A stretch of 53,509 nt of DNA from an uncultured Bacteroidota bacterium (GTDB lineage Bacteria > Bacteroidota > Rhodothermia > Rhodothermales > Salinibacteraceae), in contig CAKZLV010000164.1 in the NCBI GenBank assembly GCA_937127285.1, positions 1 through 53,509 on the forward strand. Reading direction: 5' to 3'. The translations under genes and the position numbers were made by a program. This document shows positions 45,128-53,509 of the stretch, one piece after another (the first letter of the stretch is position 1; each line of letters starts with the position of its first letter). Below the pieces are notes generated by a model. The model made no database searches and was not told where the DNA came from. It saw only the letters and a program-made list of their open reading frames with translations.

Positions 45128-45202
45128 GATCTCGCGCTGTTCGATCTCGCGCTGTTCGATCTCGCGCTGTTCGATCTCGCGCTGTTCGATCTCGCGCTGT
45201 TC
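45128..45202. repeat. 15-bp perfect tandem array (5 units)
   Basis: GATCTCGCGCTGTTC is repeated five times without a single mismatch, which suggests recent expansion or active slippage. It is the most regular array in the window. Confidence 0.97.
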
Positions 45203-45520
45203 ATGCCTGGAGGGGTCGCCTGGAGGAGGGCCGGGGGCGGCGGTCGTGGAAGCGCCCGCGGGGTGAATCCATCCGGTACCGGACGCGTCTTCCAATACAG
45301 ATGAGTCGTCCATCTGTGCCCTAATCACGATTGGGAACGGCTCTCTGTTACAGCCTTCCGGCACCCTCCCCCGGTACGGTCTTTCGGGGCCGTGCACGAC
45401 CCGGATACCCGGATGTGCATTGCGCCTTCGTCTGAGCGCCGCATTCCTCCGGCACGGCCGCGACCGGGTCGATCTCCATCCAGTCCGCCTCCGCTGGGGC
45501 GCCCTGTGCGAGTGACGCGG

Positions 45521-45562
45521 TCCTGCCGGTGCGATCCTGCCGGTGCGATCCTGACCGATGCG
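45521..45562. repeat. 14-bp tandem array (2-3 units)
   Basis: TCCTGCCGGTGCGA occurs twice in tandem, followed by a diverged copy (TCCTGACCGATGCG). It lies about 240 bp upstream of ffh. Confidence 0.8.
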
Positions 45563-45805
45563 GCAGAACGTCGTGCGTCCCGCCTCCACCCGTTCGAGTG
45601 AAACGGTTGCCTACTGGCGAATAATCCATGAACCCGCTGTGTCTGGGGATCGACCGGGGTGGCCGCGTGCGTATAGCGTCTATGTGCAATTGGTATCTAC
45701 GCCCGAATCCTCCGCTGTCGGAGTTGAAAGCATTGCGGGCGCTGCCCGGCTCCCTCCGGCCTGCTTCGTGCATCGCCTCCTCCCCTCGCAACCGCGACGA
45801 CTGCC

Positions 45806-47194
45806 ATGTTTGAAAGCCTGTCTGACAAGCTGGAGAGCGCCCTGCAGTCCGTCACCGGGCAGGGGAAGATCAACGAGCTCAACGTCGCCGAGACGATGCG
45901 CGAAATCCGCCGCGCGCTCTTGAACGCCGATGTCAACTACAAAGTGGCGAAGGAGTTCACGGCGTCGGTGAAAGAGAAGGCGACCGGAGAAGAGGTGCTC
46001 ACCTCCGTCACGCCGGGGCAGCAGCTGACAAAGATTGTGTACGACGAGTTGACCGACATCCTCGGCGGCGAACACGAGAGCATCGAGATGGCTGAGACGC
46101 CGCCGACGGTCATCCTCGTGGCCGGCCTCCAGGGGTCGGGAAAGACAACGTTCTGCGCCAAGCTGGCTCGCCATCTGAAGAAGAAGGGGCACGCGCCGCT
46201 TCTGGCGGCAGCGGACGTGTACCGGCCCGCCGCCGTCGACCAGCTCAAGAAGCTGGCGGGCGAAATCAACACCCCGGTCTACTCCGTGACCGACGACGAC
46301 GGATCGATCGTGCAGGACGCCGTCCGCGTGGCGGAAGAAACCGTCGACGAGGCCCGGCAGACCGCCCGCGACGTGGTGATTATCGACACCGCGGGCCGGA
46401 TGCACATCGACGAGACGATGATGCAGGAGGTCTCCGACATCAAGGCGGCCGTCGATCCGAACGAAACCCTGTTCGTCGTCGACTCGATGACGGGGCAGGA
46501 TGCGGTCAACACGGCGAAAGAATTCAACGAGCAGCTCGACTACGAGGGCGTCGTCCTCACCAAGCTGGATGGAGACACCCGCGGGGGGGCTGCCCTCTCG
46601 ATCCGCTCCGTCGTGCAGAAGCCGATCAAGTTCGCCTCGACGGGCGAGACGCTGGATGCGCTGACGGAGTTTTACCCCGACCGCATGGCCCAGCGCATTC
46701 TGGGCATGGGAGACGTCGTCTCGTTCGTGGAGCGGGCGCAGGAGCAGTACGACAAGGAGCAGGCCGAGAAGCTGCAGGAGAAAATCCGCTCCGAGGAGTT
46801 CGACCTGCAGGACTTCTACGACCAGCTTCAGCGCATCCAGAAAATGGGCTCCATCAAGGAGCTCATGGGCATGATTCCCGGCGTGGGAAGCAAGCTCAAC
46901 GACCTGGACGTCGACGATGAAGCCTTTACGCACATCGAGGCGATGATCCAGTCGATGACGCCGGAGGAGCGGCGCAACCCCGACATCTTGAACGGACTGC
47001 GGCGCCGGCGCATCGCGAAAGGAAGCGGCATGGAGGTGCGCGACGTCAACCAGCTCGTCAGCCAGTTCAACGAGATGAAGAAGATGATGAAGACGATGCA
47101 GAAGCTGACGAACCAGGGCCGCTCGATGAATCTCGGCAACATCATGGACAAGCTGACCGGCGGGGGCGGAGGCCGCTCCGGCAGCGTCCGGTAA
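45806..47194 (+). CDS. ffh: Signal recognition particle protein Ffh
   Basis: The 462-residue SRP GTPase targets nascent membrane and secreted proteins. The N-domain covers residues 1-85. The G-domain has 'GLQGSGKTT' at residues 107-115, 'DVYRPAAVDQL', 'IIDTAGRMHID' and 'TKLDGDTRGGAALS'. The Met-rich M-domain is at the C-terminus ('EMKKMMKTMQK', 'GMIPGVGSKL') with the RNA-binding 'RIAKGSG' region. It heads the ffh-rpsP-rimM-trmD-rplS order known from many bacteria. A hairpin after the stop may separate it from rpsP. Confidence 0.97.
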   Translation: MFESLSDKLESALQSVTGQGKINELNVAETMREIRRALLNADVNYKVAKEFTASVKEKATGEEVLTSVTPGQQLTKIVYDELTDILGGEHESIEMAETPPTVILVAGLQGSGKTTFCAKLARHLKKKGHAPLLAAADVYRPAAVDQLKKLAGEINTPVYSVTDDDGSIVQDAVRVAEETVDEARQTARDVVIIDTAGRMHIDETMMQEVSDIKAAVDPNETLFVVDSMTGQDAVNTAKEFNEQLDYEGVVLTKLDGDTRGGAALSIRSVVQKPIKFASTGETLDALTEFYPDRMAQRILGMGDVVSFVERAQEQYDKEQAEKLQEKIRSEEFDLQDFYDQLQRIQKMGSIKELMGMIPGVGSKLNDLDVDDEAFTHIEAMIQSMTPEERRNPDILNGLRRRRIAKGSGMEVRDVNQLVSQFNEMKKMMKTMQKLTNQGRSMNLGNIMDKLTGGGGGRSGSVR

Positions 47195-47286
47195 GCCTGC
47201 AACGCCCGGCGGCCCACCGCCCCGACCCACCGATCGAACCGGGTGCGGTGCGCGGCCGTCGATTTCTGTTCCCCCTTGCTCTTGAC

Positions 47287-47330
47287 CCCGCACCGCCGGA
47301 GACGGCTGCCTCCGCGCGGCGGCGGGTTTT
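47287..47330 (+). terminator. Possible intrinsic terminator after ffh
   Basis: A stem of CCGCCG / CGGCGG extended by four more pairs beyond a 2-nt bulge is followed by TTTT. It lies about 95 bp after ffh and about 75 bp before rpsP, so rpsP may have a separate promoter, or the site may attenuate. Confidence 0.55.
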
Positions 47331-47406
47331 CCGGTCTCGTTTCTGCGAGTCCGACCGTCACGCCCGACCTGATCACTCCTTGTAGAACTGAACCCCTACC
47401 CCGAAC

Positions 47407-48060
47407 GTGTCTGTTAAACTTCGACTGCGCCGAATGGGGCGCAAAAAGATCCCGGTCTTCTCGGTTGTCGCCACCGACAAGCGCAATGCGCGTGACGGTC
47501 GGTACATCGAGGACCTCGGGCGGTACTACCCGCTGGAGCAGCCGGCCGAAATCCGCCTCGACGAAGACCGCGTACTGTACTGGCTCTCCAACGGAGCCCA
47601 GCCCAGCGATACCGTCCGCTCGATCTTGCGGAAGCGCGGACTGCTCCTCGCTCACACGATGCGCGAGAAAGGCGCGTCGGACGACGAGATCGCTGAGGCG
47701 CGCGAGGAGCACCTCGAACGCGTAGAGGCGCGCGGTGACGATATCAAGATGACGGCCGAGATGCGGCAGCAGAAGGCGCTCGAGGAAGAGCGCAAGCGCG
47801 CCCGCGAGCTCGAAGAAGAAGCCAAGCGCAAGGAAGAAGAGCGCCGCAAAGAAGAAGAGAAGCGCCGGCAGGAAGAAGCCCAGGCGGCCGACGAAGCCGA
47901 AGCGACCGAAGAAGCCGAAGCGGCCGATGAGGCCGGCTCGGAGGCGGCTGAAGAAGCGGAGGCCGCGGAAGAAGACGCCGCCCCGGAAGAGGACGCTGAG
48001 GCGTCCTCCAGCGAGGAGGCGGATGCCGATGAATCGTCCTCTGACGACGACGAGACGTAA
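47407..48060 (+). CDS. rpsP: 30S ribosomal protein S16 with a long C-terminal extension
   Basis: Residues 1 to about 85 are a complete S16 ('KLRLRRMGRKKIPVFSVVATDKRNARDGRYIEDLGRYYP', 'WLSNGAQPSDTVRSILRKRGLL'). The protein is 217 residues, where S16 is usually 80-90. The extra ~130 residues begin with a linker, then a charged Glu/Arg/Lys coiled-coil-like helix (about residues 118-158). They end in an almost pure Ala/Glu/Asp/Ser tail. Longer S16 forms are known in Bacteroidota. Start is GTG at 47407. The end of the gene is itself repeat-like at the DNA level. Confidence 0.95.
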   Translation: MSVKLRLRRMGRKKIPVFSVVATDKRNARDGRYIEDLGRYYPLEQPAEIRLDEDRVLYWLSNGAQPSDTVRSILRKRGLLLAHTMREKGASDDEIAEAREEHLERVEARGDDIKMTAEMRQQKALEEERKRARELEEEAKRKEEERRKEEEKRRQEEAQAADEAEATEEAEAADEAGSEAAEEAEAAEEDAAPEEDAEASSSEEADADESSSDDDET

Positions 48061-48138
48061 ACTCAATCCGGACGGGAAGGTGCGCGGTCGGGCTGTTGTG
48101 CCTCGACCGCGGTGCCGTCCCTCTCGGTCCCCGCAGCC

Positions 48139-48744
48139 ATGCCGTCCCCGAGCTCCTCTGCCGACGACCCCGACGCGTCCCCCGGACCCACCTACGCGGC
48201 CGCCTATGCCGATGTGGACCCGGAGGGACTCGTTCGGGTCGGTTTCGTGTTTCGACCCCACGGCGTGCACGGCGAACTGAAGGTCGACCCCGAAGATACC
48301 GGCGACCCGACGCGCTACGAGAGCTGGGACCAGGTCTTCGTCGGTGCCCGCCCCCAGCAGGTGACGCGTCACGCCGTGACCGGCGTCCGCTACCAAAAGA
48401 CCAAGCGCGGCACCACGGTCATCCTAGATCTTGACGGAATCGACTCGCGGGACGATGCGGAAGCCATCACGAAACGGGCCCTGTTCGTCCACGAAGACGA
48501 TCTCGACCTCGACGACGAGGAGATCTTCATTCACGACCTGATCGGCCTCGACGTCGAAACGGAAGACGGCACGCGCGTCGGCACCGTGTTGAACCTGCTC
48601 GAACTGCCCGCACACGACGTCCTGGTGGTGCGCCGCAGCGACGGGCAGGAGGCGATGATCCCGGCCGTCGACGACTTCGTCCTCGCGCTCGACCTCGACG
48701 CCGGTTCCATCACCGTCCGCCCCATCGAGGGCATGATCGATTGA
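48139..48744 (+). CDS. rimM: 16S rRNA processing protein RimM
   Basis: The 201-residue protein assists maturation of the 30S head and binds S19. The N-terminal RimM beta-barrel starts at about residue 30 ('[20 protein letters not shown]') and the C-terminal PRC-barrel includes '[31 protein letters not shown]' and '[12 protein letters not shown]'. The ATG at 48139 is preferred; a GTG at 48112 adds nine residues. The first ~30 residues are acidic and not conserved. It lies between rpsP and trmD as in the classic operon. Confidence 0.95.
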   Translation: MPSPSSSADDPDASPGPTYAAAYADVDPEGLVRVGFVFRPHGVHGELKVDPEDTGDPTRYESWDQVFVGARPQQVTRHAVTGVRYQKTKRGTTVILDLDGIDSRDDAEAITKRALFVHEDDLDLDDEEIFIHDLIGLDVETEDGTRVGTVLNLLELPAHDVLVVRRSDGQEAMIPAVDDFVLALDLDAGSITVRPIEGMID

Positions 48745-48845
48745 GCCTGGGCGCACGGGAGCCCGGGCGCATGGGAGAGATGTGGACTCTCGATGCAGAA
48801 GACTCTCCCACACTCCCGATCTCCCGCACACCCATTCCTAAGACC

Positions 48846-49664
48846 ATGCGCATCGACATCATTGCGGCGCTTCCGGAGATTGTGGACGGGCCGCTGCAGC
48901 ACAGCATCGTGCGCCGCGCCCGGGAGGCGGACGCCGTGACGATCGAGGTACACGACCTCCGCCAGTTCGCCACCGACAAGCACCGCCAGATCGACGACTA
49001 CCCGTTCGGCGGCGGCGCGGGGATGGTCCTCAAACCGGAACCCCTGTTTCGGGCGGTCGAATCGGTGGTCGATGCGCACGGCGAGCCGGACGAGGTGGTC
49101 TACATGACCCCCGACGGTGAGCCGCTGGACCAGCCCACCGTCAACGACCTGTCGATGCGCGAGCACCTCGTTCTGCTGGCCGGTCACTACAAAGGCATCG
49201 ATCAGCGCGTGCGCCACGCACTCGTAACCCGAGAGCTCTCCATTGGCGACTACGTGCTGAGCGGCGGTGAACTTCCCGCTGCTGTCCTCGTTGATGCGGT
49301 CGTGCGTTTGCTGCCCGGAGTCCTGGGCGATACTTCCTCGGCCCTGACGGACTCGTTCCAGGACGGGTTGCTGGACGCTCCGGTCTACACGCGCCCGGCC
49401 GAATATCGGGGCCTGCGCGTTCCGGAGGTGCTGCGCTCGGGCGACCACGCCCGCGTCGAGGCCTGGCGCGACGAGAAGCGGATGGAGAAAACCCGCACCC
49501 GCCGCCCCGACCTGCTGCGAGAACGAATGCCCGAAGAGGGCCGCACCGAGGAAGAGCCCGAACCCGACGACCGGGAGAACGGGGCCGAGAAAAACACAGA
49601 TTTGAAGAACCGGACTCCTGGCGATGGACCGCGCGGTGGGGAAGCAGAGGAGGACGCTCGATAA
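48846..49664 (+). CDS. trmD: tRNA (guanine37-N1)-methyltransferase
   Basis: The 272-residue SPOUT enzyme methylates G37 of tRNA with SAM. Family motifs are '[13 protein letters not shown]', '[17 protein letters not shown]', '[13 protein letters not shown]', '[27 protein letters not shown]' (trefoil knot) and '[13 protein letters not shown]'. After the C-terminal helix ('RRPDLL') there is an acidic, charged tail of about 40 residues absent from standard TrmD. I chose the ATG at 48846 because the 35 upstream in-frame residues are a GC-rich repeat-like stretch. Confidence 0.96.
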   Translation: MRIDIIAALPEIVDGPLQHSIVRRAREADAVTIEVHDLRQFATDKHRQIDDYPFGGGAGMVLKPEPLFRAVESVVDAHGEPDEVVYMTPDGEPLDQPTVNDLSMREHLVLLAGHYKGIDQRVRHALVTRELSIGDYVLSGGELPAAVLVDAVVRLLPGVLGDTSSALTDSFQDGLLDAPVYTRPAEYRGLRVPEVLRSGDHARVEAWRDEKRMEKTRTRRPDLLRERMPEEGRTEEEPEPDDRENGAEKNTDLKNRTPGDGPRGGEAEEDAR

Positions 49665-49844
49665 ATCCCCCCTGCTCCCTCCGGTGCCTCACCGCCCCCG
49701 GGGGCCGACGGGGTGCGCACCGGGAGACGATCCCCCGCCGTCGTCGATCTAATGAGATCTACACGAAGCGGCCGGCACCGAGTGCGGGCTGCTGCGTGCA
49801 TAATTAACTGACTGTTGTACATCCAATCCAACGAGGTATCTGTC

Positions 49845-50204
49845 ATGGCCACCGACCTGATGAGCGTCATCGAGGCCACGCAACTTCAAGACGACCGGCC
49901 CGATTTTGACGCGGGCGACACGGTCAACGTCCACCTGCGCGTGGTTGAGGGCGACAAGGAACGCATCCAGCAGTTCGAGGGCGTGTGCCTCGGCCGCCGC
50001 GGCAGCGGGCCCAACGAAACCTTCACGGTTCGCAAGATCTCCGGAGGAATCGGTGTGGAGAGAATCTTCCCGGTTCACTCCCCGCGCATTGCCAAGATCG
50101 AGGTGAAGCGTCGCGGCAAGGTGCGTCGCTCGAAGCTGTTCTTCCTGCGCGACCGCTCCGGCAAGAGCGCCCGCATCAAGGAGCGCATGCGCGAACTCGA
50201 GTAG
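49845..50204 (+). CDS. rplS: 50S ribosomal protein L19
   Basis: The 119-residue protein is a full L19 located at the 30S-50S interface. Typical segments are '[33 protein letters not shown]', '[29 protein letters not shown]' and the basic C-terminus '[25 protein letters not shown]'. The ATG at 49845 begins '[13 protein letters not shown]' with a weak purine-rich site before it. It is the last gene of the ribosomal block and is followed by a terminator. Confidence 0.97.
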   Translation: MATDLMSVIEATQLQDDRPDFDAGDTVNVHLRVVEGDKERIQQFEGVCLGRRGSGPNETFTVRKISGGIGVERIFPVHSPRIAKIEVKRRGKVRRSKLFFLRDRSGKSARIKERMRELE

Positions 50205-50304
50205 CGGATTCGGCTGGTTGCGTGTCGCGCCGATTTCGGTGCGGCCGAACCGCCGGCCCCCGCCGCCTTCCGGCCCGCGGACCTGCACGGGTCCGCCCGT
50301 GCCC

Positions 50305-50337
50305 AAAGCCGCCCTGCTTGTACAGACGGGCGGCTTT
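50305..50337 (+). terminator. Intrinsic terminator of the rpsP-rimM-trmD-rplS operon
   Basis: A perfect 10-bp stem (AAAGCCGCCC / GGGCGGCTTT) with a 13-nt loop, 100 bp beyond rplS. The T-tract is short and part of the stem. Confidence 0.75.
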
Positions 50338-50404
50338 CGTCATGGACGGCCGGGGGCGCAGGCCCGCCTCTCGCCGCTTTCCCTCGCCATTTCGCCGCCG
50401 ACCG

Positions 50405-51217
50405 ATGGATCTTGCGATCTGGGACTATCCGCCGGCCGAATTTCTGGTGTCGGGCTTCACGTCCGGCGCCGTGGAATCGCCGTTTCGCATCAAGCGCTAC
50501 CGGCCGGAGGAGTGTGCAGGACAGCTCGTGGAAGACGAGGTCGACGTCGCCCTGCTGCCCACGATGCTGGCGCTGCAGGCCAGCGATGCGATCGACGCCA
50601 TCCCGAGCGTGGGACTGATTTCCTGGAAGTACCCCTACGCGCGTCTGGTGTGGAAGGGCGGGCTGCATGACTTCCCGGAGACGGTCGCCTACGACCGCCG
50701 CGTGGCGCAGGAGCGCTTCGTTTCCCGCGTCATCATGCAGGAGCACTACGGCGTGGATCCGGCCTTCGTACCGTACGACGACCGCTCCCCGCAAGAGCTT
50801 CTGGACACCCCGGAAGACGCCGCCCTCCTGGTCGGCCCGCGCGTGCCGTCGATGCAGCCCGAGCCGTTCACGATCGACATCGGCCGCGAGTGGTACGAAC
50901 TCGTCAACTACCCGATGGTGTGGGGGCTCTTCGTCACCCAGCGCGACCGCGCCGACGACGAAACGATCGAAGCGCTGATCGCGTCGGCGGAGTCGGCCGA
51001 AGACAACCGCGACGTCTGGGTGCAGGCGCAGGAGACCTCTCCGACGCTGAACGAGTTCTACCGCGAAGACCTGCGGAGCGGGATCGACAAGCTCGCGATC
51101 GCCAGCCTCACCGAACTGCGCAAGTATCTGTTCTACTACGACGTGACGGATGAAGTCCCGGACGTCCCTTTCGTCTACCTCGACGAAGACGAGGAGGAAG
51201 AGGAAGAAGAGGGATAG
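50405..51217 (+). CDS. MqnA-like (menaquinone biosynthesis / SBP-type) protein
   Basis: The 270-residue protein resembles the MqnA/MqnD substrate-binding-protein-like family. MqnA is the chorismate dehydratase of the futalosine route to menaquinone. Supporting parts are 'LVEDEVDVALLPTMLAL' (the 'G..D..liPs' region), 'IPSVGLISWK', 'PEDAALLVGPRV', 'YELVNYPMVWGLFV' and the helical C-terminus. The N-terminus ('DLAIWDYPPAEFLVSGF') departs from the usual 'ISYLNT' motif, so the enzymatic assignment is uncertain. It ends in an almost pure Glu/Asp tail of 11 residues. No other mqn gene is nearby. Confidence 0.65.
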   Translation: MDLAIWDYPPAEFLVSGFTSGAVESPFRIKRYRPEECAGQLVEDEVDVALLPTMLALQASDAIDAIPSVGLISWKYPYARLVWKGGLHDFPETVAYDRRVAQERFVSRVIMQEHYGVDPAFVPYDDRSPQELLDTPEDAALLVGPRVPSMQPEPFTIDIGREWYELVNYPMVWGLFVTQRDRADDETIEALIASAESAEDNRDVWVQAQETSPTLNEFYREDLRSGIDKLAIASLTELRKYLFYYDVTDEVPDVPFVYLDEDEEEEEEEG

Positions 51218-51387
51218 GTGCTGCCCCGGGAGGGCGTGCCCAGGGAGCGTCGCGGATGCGAAGTTGGGAGGTGCTGCGAGGTTGGAAGGTGCGTCCCGGA
51301 GCCTCTCCGTCGCTTGTTCGTGCGTCCCGATGAGCCGCCGCCCCGCTCAGGGTTCGATGTTCTCAACCGCACAATCGAATTGTTGCC

Positions 51388-51852
51388 ATGGGAGAAGGCG
51401 TCCAGGTTGTTGAACGTAATAAAAAGGCCCGGTTCGAGTACGACATCGAGGACACCCTCGAGGCCGGCCTCGTGCTCAAAGGTTCCGAGGTGAAATCCGT
51501 CCGCGAAGGCAAGGTGAGCCTCGATGGAGCCTACTGCCAGCAGGACCGCAACGGAGACATGATCGTCCACGGTATGTACATCAAGCCGTACGAGCAGGCC
51601 GGGCACTTCAACCACGAGCCGCGACGTAACCGGCGCCTGCTCATGCGCAAGAAGGAGATTCGGCGGTGGACGGATGAGGCGCAGCAGAACCGGTACACGA
51701 TCGTGCCGCTGGCGCTCTACTTTCGCGAGGGGTGGGCGAAGCTGAAGATCGGCCTCGCCAAGGGCCGGCAGAAGCACGACAAGCGCCAGGTCATGAAGGA
51801 GCGCGAACAAAAGCGCCGCATGGACGAAGTCAAGAAGGCGTACAACCGCTGA
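51388..51852 (+). CDS. smpB: SsrA-binding protein SmpB
   Basis: The 154-residue protein delivers tmRNA to stalled ribosomes. The OB-fold core shows '[37 protein letters not shown]', '[19 protein letters not shown]' and '[28 protein letters not shown]'. The C-terminal basic helix that enters the mRNA channel is '[16 protein letters not shown]'. Start ATG 51388. No tmRNA gene was found in this window. Confidence 0.97.
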   Translation: MGEGVQVVERNKKARFEYDIEDTLEAGLVLKGSEVKSVREGKVSLDGAYCQQDRNGDMIVHGMYIKPYEQAGHFNHEPRRNRRLLMRKKEIRRWTDEAQQNRYTIVPLALYFREGWAKLKIGLAKGRQKHDKRQVMKEREQKRRMDEVKKAYNR

Positions 51853-51958
51853 GCCCCTTTGCCGCCGAGCCCCTTCGCCCGTTCGATTGCGGGCGTCGAC
51901 GGGCGGTCCGCGACGCGACGCCCGGTACCCGTCACTCCCATCCCAAACTGGAACCGCG

Positions 51959-53191
51959 ATGCCCTTTCCGCCTGTTGACGAGCAAATGGACGTCCTTCGC
52001 CGGGGCGTCGACGAAATCCTTCCGGAAGAGGATCTCGTCGAGAAACTGGAAGAATCCCGCACGACCGACACGCCGCTGACCGTGAAGCTCGGCTGCGACC
52101 CGAGCCGGCCGGACCTGCACCTCGGTCACACCGTCGTTCTGCGCAAGCTCCGCCAGTTCCAGGATCTGGGGCACCGGGCCATCCTGATCGTGGGCGACTT
52201 CACCGGCATGATCGGCGACCCGTCGGGCCGGTCGAAGACGCGCCCGGCGCTGACGCTGGAGGAGACGCGGCGGCACGGACAGACCTATTACGACCAGGCC
52301 ACTCGCATCCTCGACCCGGACAAGACGGAGATCCTCTACAACTCCGAGTGGCTGGACGAGATGTCGTTCAGCGACGTGATCGAGCTCGCCAGCACCTACA
52401 CCGTGGCGCGGATGCTGGAGCGGGAGGACTTCAAGAACCGATACGACGCAGGGCAGCCCATCAGCATCCACGAGTTCCTCTACCCGCTCGCGCAGGGGCA
52501 GGACTCCGTTCACATCGAGGCCGACGTCGAGCTCGGCGGGACGGACCAGCGCTTCAACCTGCTTCTGGGCCGGCACCTGCAGGAGAAGACGGCCGGGCAG
52601 GACCCGCAGGTCTGCATGATGCTTCCGCTTCTGGAGGGGACGGACGGCTCGAAGAAGATGTCGAAGTCCCTCGACAACGCCATCGGCATCACGGAGGCCC
52701 CGGAAGATATGTACGGGAAGACGATGTCGATCGCCGACGACTTGATCTACCGCTACGCGGAACTCGTCAGCGACATCCCGACGGACGATCTCCCGAAGGT
52801 GAAGCAGTTTGCCGAGGAGAATCCGCGGGACGCGAAGGCGCAGCTGGCCGAAAACATCGTCACCCAGTACCACGGCGAAGACGCCGCGCAGAAGGCGCGC
52901 GAGCATTTCGAGCAGACGGTCGTTCAGGGCGACGTCCCCGACGACCTGCCCGAGTACCGTCCGGAGGCGGGTGCAGGGGAGGAGGTCGGACTCTTGAACC
53001 TGATGAGCGGCGCGGGGCTGACGGAGTCCAACAGCGAGGCGCGTCGTCTCATCGAGCAGGGGGCCGTCTCCATCGACGGCGACACGGTGGAAGACACCGG
53101 GCTGTACGTCGACGTGTCGGCCGCGGCGCCGTTCGTCCTGCAGGTCGGCAAACGCCGCTACGCCCGCGTGGTGTGGAACGGGGCGGAGTAA
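51959..53191 (+). CDS. tyrS: Tyrosyl-tRNA synthetase
   Basis: The 410-residue class I synthetase charges tRNA-Tyr. The HIGH-like motif is 'PDLHLGHTVVLRKL', the KMSKS motif is 'KKMSKSLDN', and 'ELGGTDQRFNLLLGR' is the tyrosine-specific helix. The last ~70 residues form the S4 RNA-binding domain ('SNSEARRLIEQGAVSIDGDTV'). Its length and KMSKS context fit the TyrZ-type branch. The ATG at 51959 begins 'PFPPVDEQMDVLRRGVDEI'. The 106-bp gap to smpB allows co-transcription. Confidence 0.96.
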   Translation: MPFPPVDEQMDVLRRGVDEILPEEDLVEKLEESRTTDTPLTVKLGCDPSRPDLHLGHTVVLRKLRQFQDLGHRAILIVGDFTGMIGDPSGRSKTRPALTLEETRRHGQTYYDQATRILDPDKTEILYNSEWLDEMSFSDVIELASTYTVARMLEREDFKNRYDAGQPISIHEFLYPLAQGQDSVHIEADVELGGTDQRFNLLLGRHLQEKTAGQDPQVCMMLPLLEGTDGSKKMSKSLDNAIGITEAPEDMYGKTMSIADDLIYRYAELVSDIPTDDLPKVKQFAEENPRDAKAQLAENIVTQYHGEDAAQKAREHFEQTVVQGDVPDDLPEYRPEAGAGEEVGLLNLMSGAGLTESNSEARRLIEQGAVSIDGDTVEDTGLYVDVSAAAPFVLQVGKRRYARVVWNGAE

Positions 53192-53509
53192 GCGGTCAAG
53201 CGACGGCGGACTGCTGACGGTAGCGAATCAAGGAGAGGGCACCGATCCGTCGGTCGTCAGCGGTTCTGGTTCTCAGTCTGAAGAAATGATGTGAAGTTGT
53301 TTTCGGGAAAGCTCTCTACTCTCCCCGGAACGGTACGGCTGTCCCCGCGTCGTTCATTCGGCAGGTCCGTTCTCTCCATCCATTGAGATGGATACCAATC
53401 CCGAGGTCCATTTTGATGGCCCCAAAATGGACGAGACGAGCGAAGCGACTCACAAAGTAAAAGGGCTTGGCTGCCTGAAAAGGACCTGACCCTCGCCCGC
53501 GCTCCACTG
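53192..53509. other. Intergenic end of the window, two inverted repeats
   Basis: No gene is visible in these 318 bp. They contain a 6-bp stem at 53378-53393 and a 10-bp perfect stem at 53406-53432. Confidence 0.5.
53406..53432. repeat. Perfect 10-bp inverted repeat
   Basis: GTCCATTTTG and CAAAATGGAC flank a 7-bp loop (ATGGCCC). There is no T-tract on either side, so it is not a standard terminator. It could be an operator or part of a small repeat element whose remainder is beyond the window. Confidence 0.6.

Larger units (their letters stand above)
45006..45805. other. 800-bp gene-free region between the folate enzyme gene and ffh
   Basis: Divergent intergenic DNA holding two tandem arrays (45128-45202 and 45521-45562) and presumably promoters for both genes. 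I searched by eye for an SRP RNA (the conserved GGAA tetraloop / GGAGCAGC region) and did not find one. Frames here have no protein-like composition. Confidence 0.5.

Noticed and set aside
45006-45805. Possible SRP RNA (ffs) next to ffh
   Set aside because: No GGAA tetraloop stem with the conserved asymmetric loop could be found by eye on either strand.
51218-51387. Possible tmRNA gene near smpB
   Set aside because: The gap is 170 bp, too short for tmRNA, and holds only an imperfect 18-bp duplication.

Overview
This window is a gene-dense, high-GC stretch of bacterial chromosome. It best fits a halophilic member of the Rhodothermota/Bacteroidota (Salinibacter-like). The support is: many acidic, Asp/Glu-rich proteins and acidic C-terminal tails (S16, TrmD, ClpC, an MqnA-like protein); a ribosomal protein S16 more than twice the usual length; a secreted subtilase whose last ~80 residues look like a T9SS-type sorting domain; lipoproteins; and a GlgE-type alpha-glucan pathway. 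The taxonomic placement is inference. I found no rRNA, tRNA, CRISPR array, IS element or prophage.

Layout. 1-5.0 kb: class V aminotransferase, RluD-type pseudouridine synthase, PTS IIA protein, hisS, all on +, separated by short-repeat arrays. 5.0-7.9 kb: lgt, then a lower-GC patch with one small lipoprotein gene (-), then yjbQ. 8.1-18.1 kb: a block on the - strand reading unknown gene, glgE, fused treS-maltokinase, serpin, glgB. This is the whole trehalose to maltose to maltose-1-phosphate to branched glucan route, with a serpin lipoprotein inside it. 18.4-26.3 kb (+): oligoendopeptidase F, a methyltransferase, a short-chain dehydrogenase that lacks its catalytic Tyr and Lys, three consecutive tandem-domain universal stress proteins and a Dph6-like ATP pyrophosphatase. 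26.4-40.3 kb (-): clpC, an A-type Fe-S carrier, a secreted lamin-tail-domain protein, an M20 amidohydrolase, a large membrane-anchored VWA-type protein, a subtilase, a Na+/Ca2+ exchanger and a two-domain cytidine deaminase. 40.8-43.5 kb (+): an M16 peptidase pair, one catalytic and one not. 43.5-45.0 kb (-): a PspC-domain membrane protein and 5-formyl-THF cyclo-ligase. 45.8-53.2 kb (+): the conserved ffh-rpsP-rimM-trmD-rplS translation/secretion block, an MqnA-like protein, smpB and tyrS.

The most unusual DNA-level signal is between the genes. Heptanucleotide arrays built on an (R)ACCAAT-like word or its complement, and G-rich 7/8-mer arrays, occur at five or more loci. At three of these a G-rich array and a C-rich heptamer array lie in the same order and orientation (3.2, 7.9-8.1 and 11.5-11.8 kb). 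A second class consists of 14-15-bp minisatellites whose period is conserved while the unit sequence differs at every locus. The most interesting protein-level signals are the serpin with an alpha-1-antitrypsin-like reactive loop inside the GlgE block, the SDR with Arg/Asp in place of Tyr/Lys, the cytidine deaminase with its active domain at the C-terminus, and the unidentified gene heading the GlgE block.
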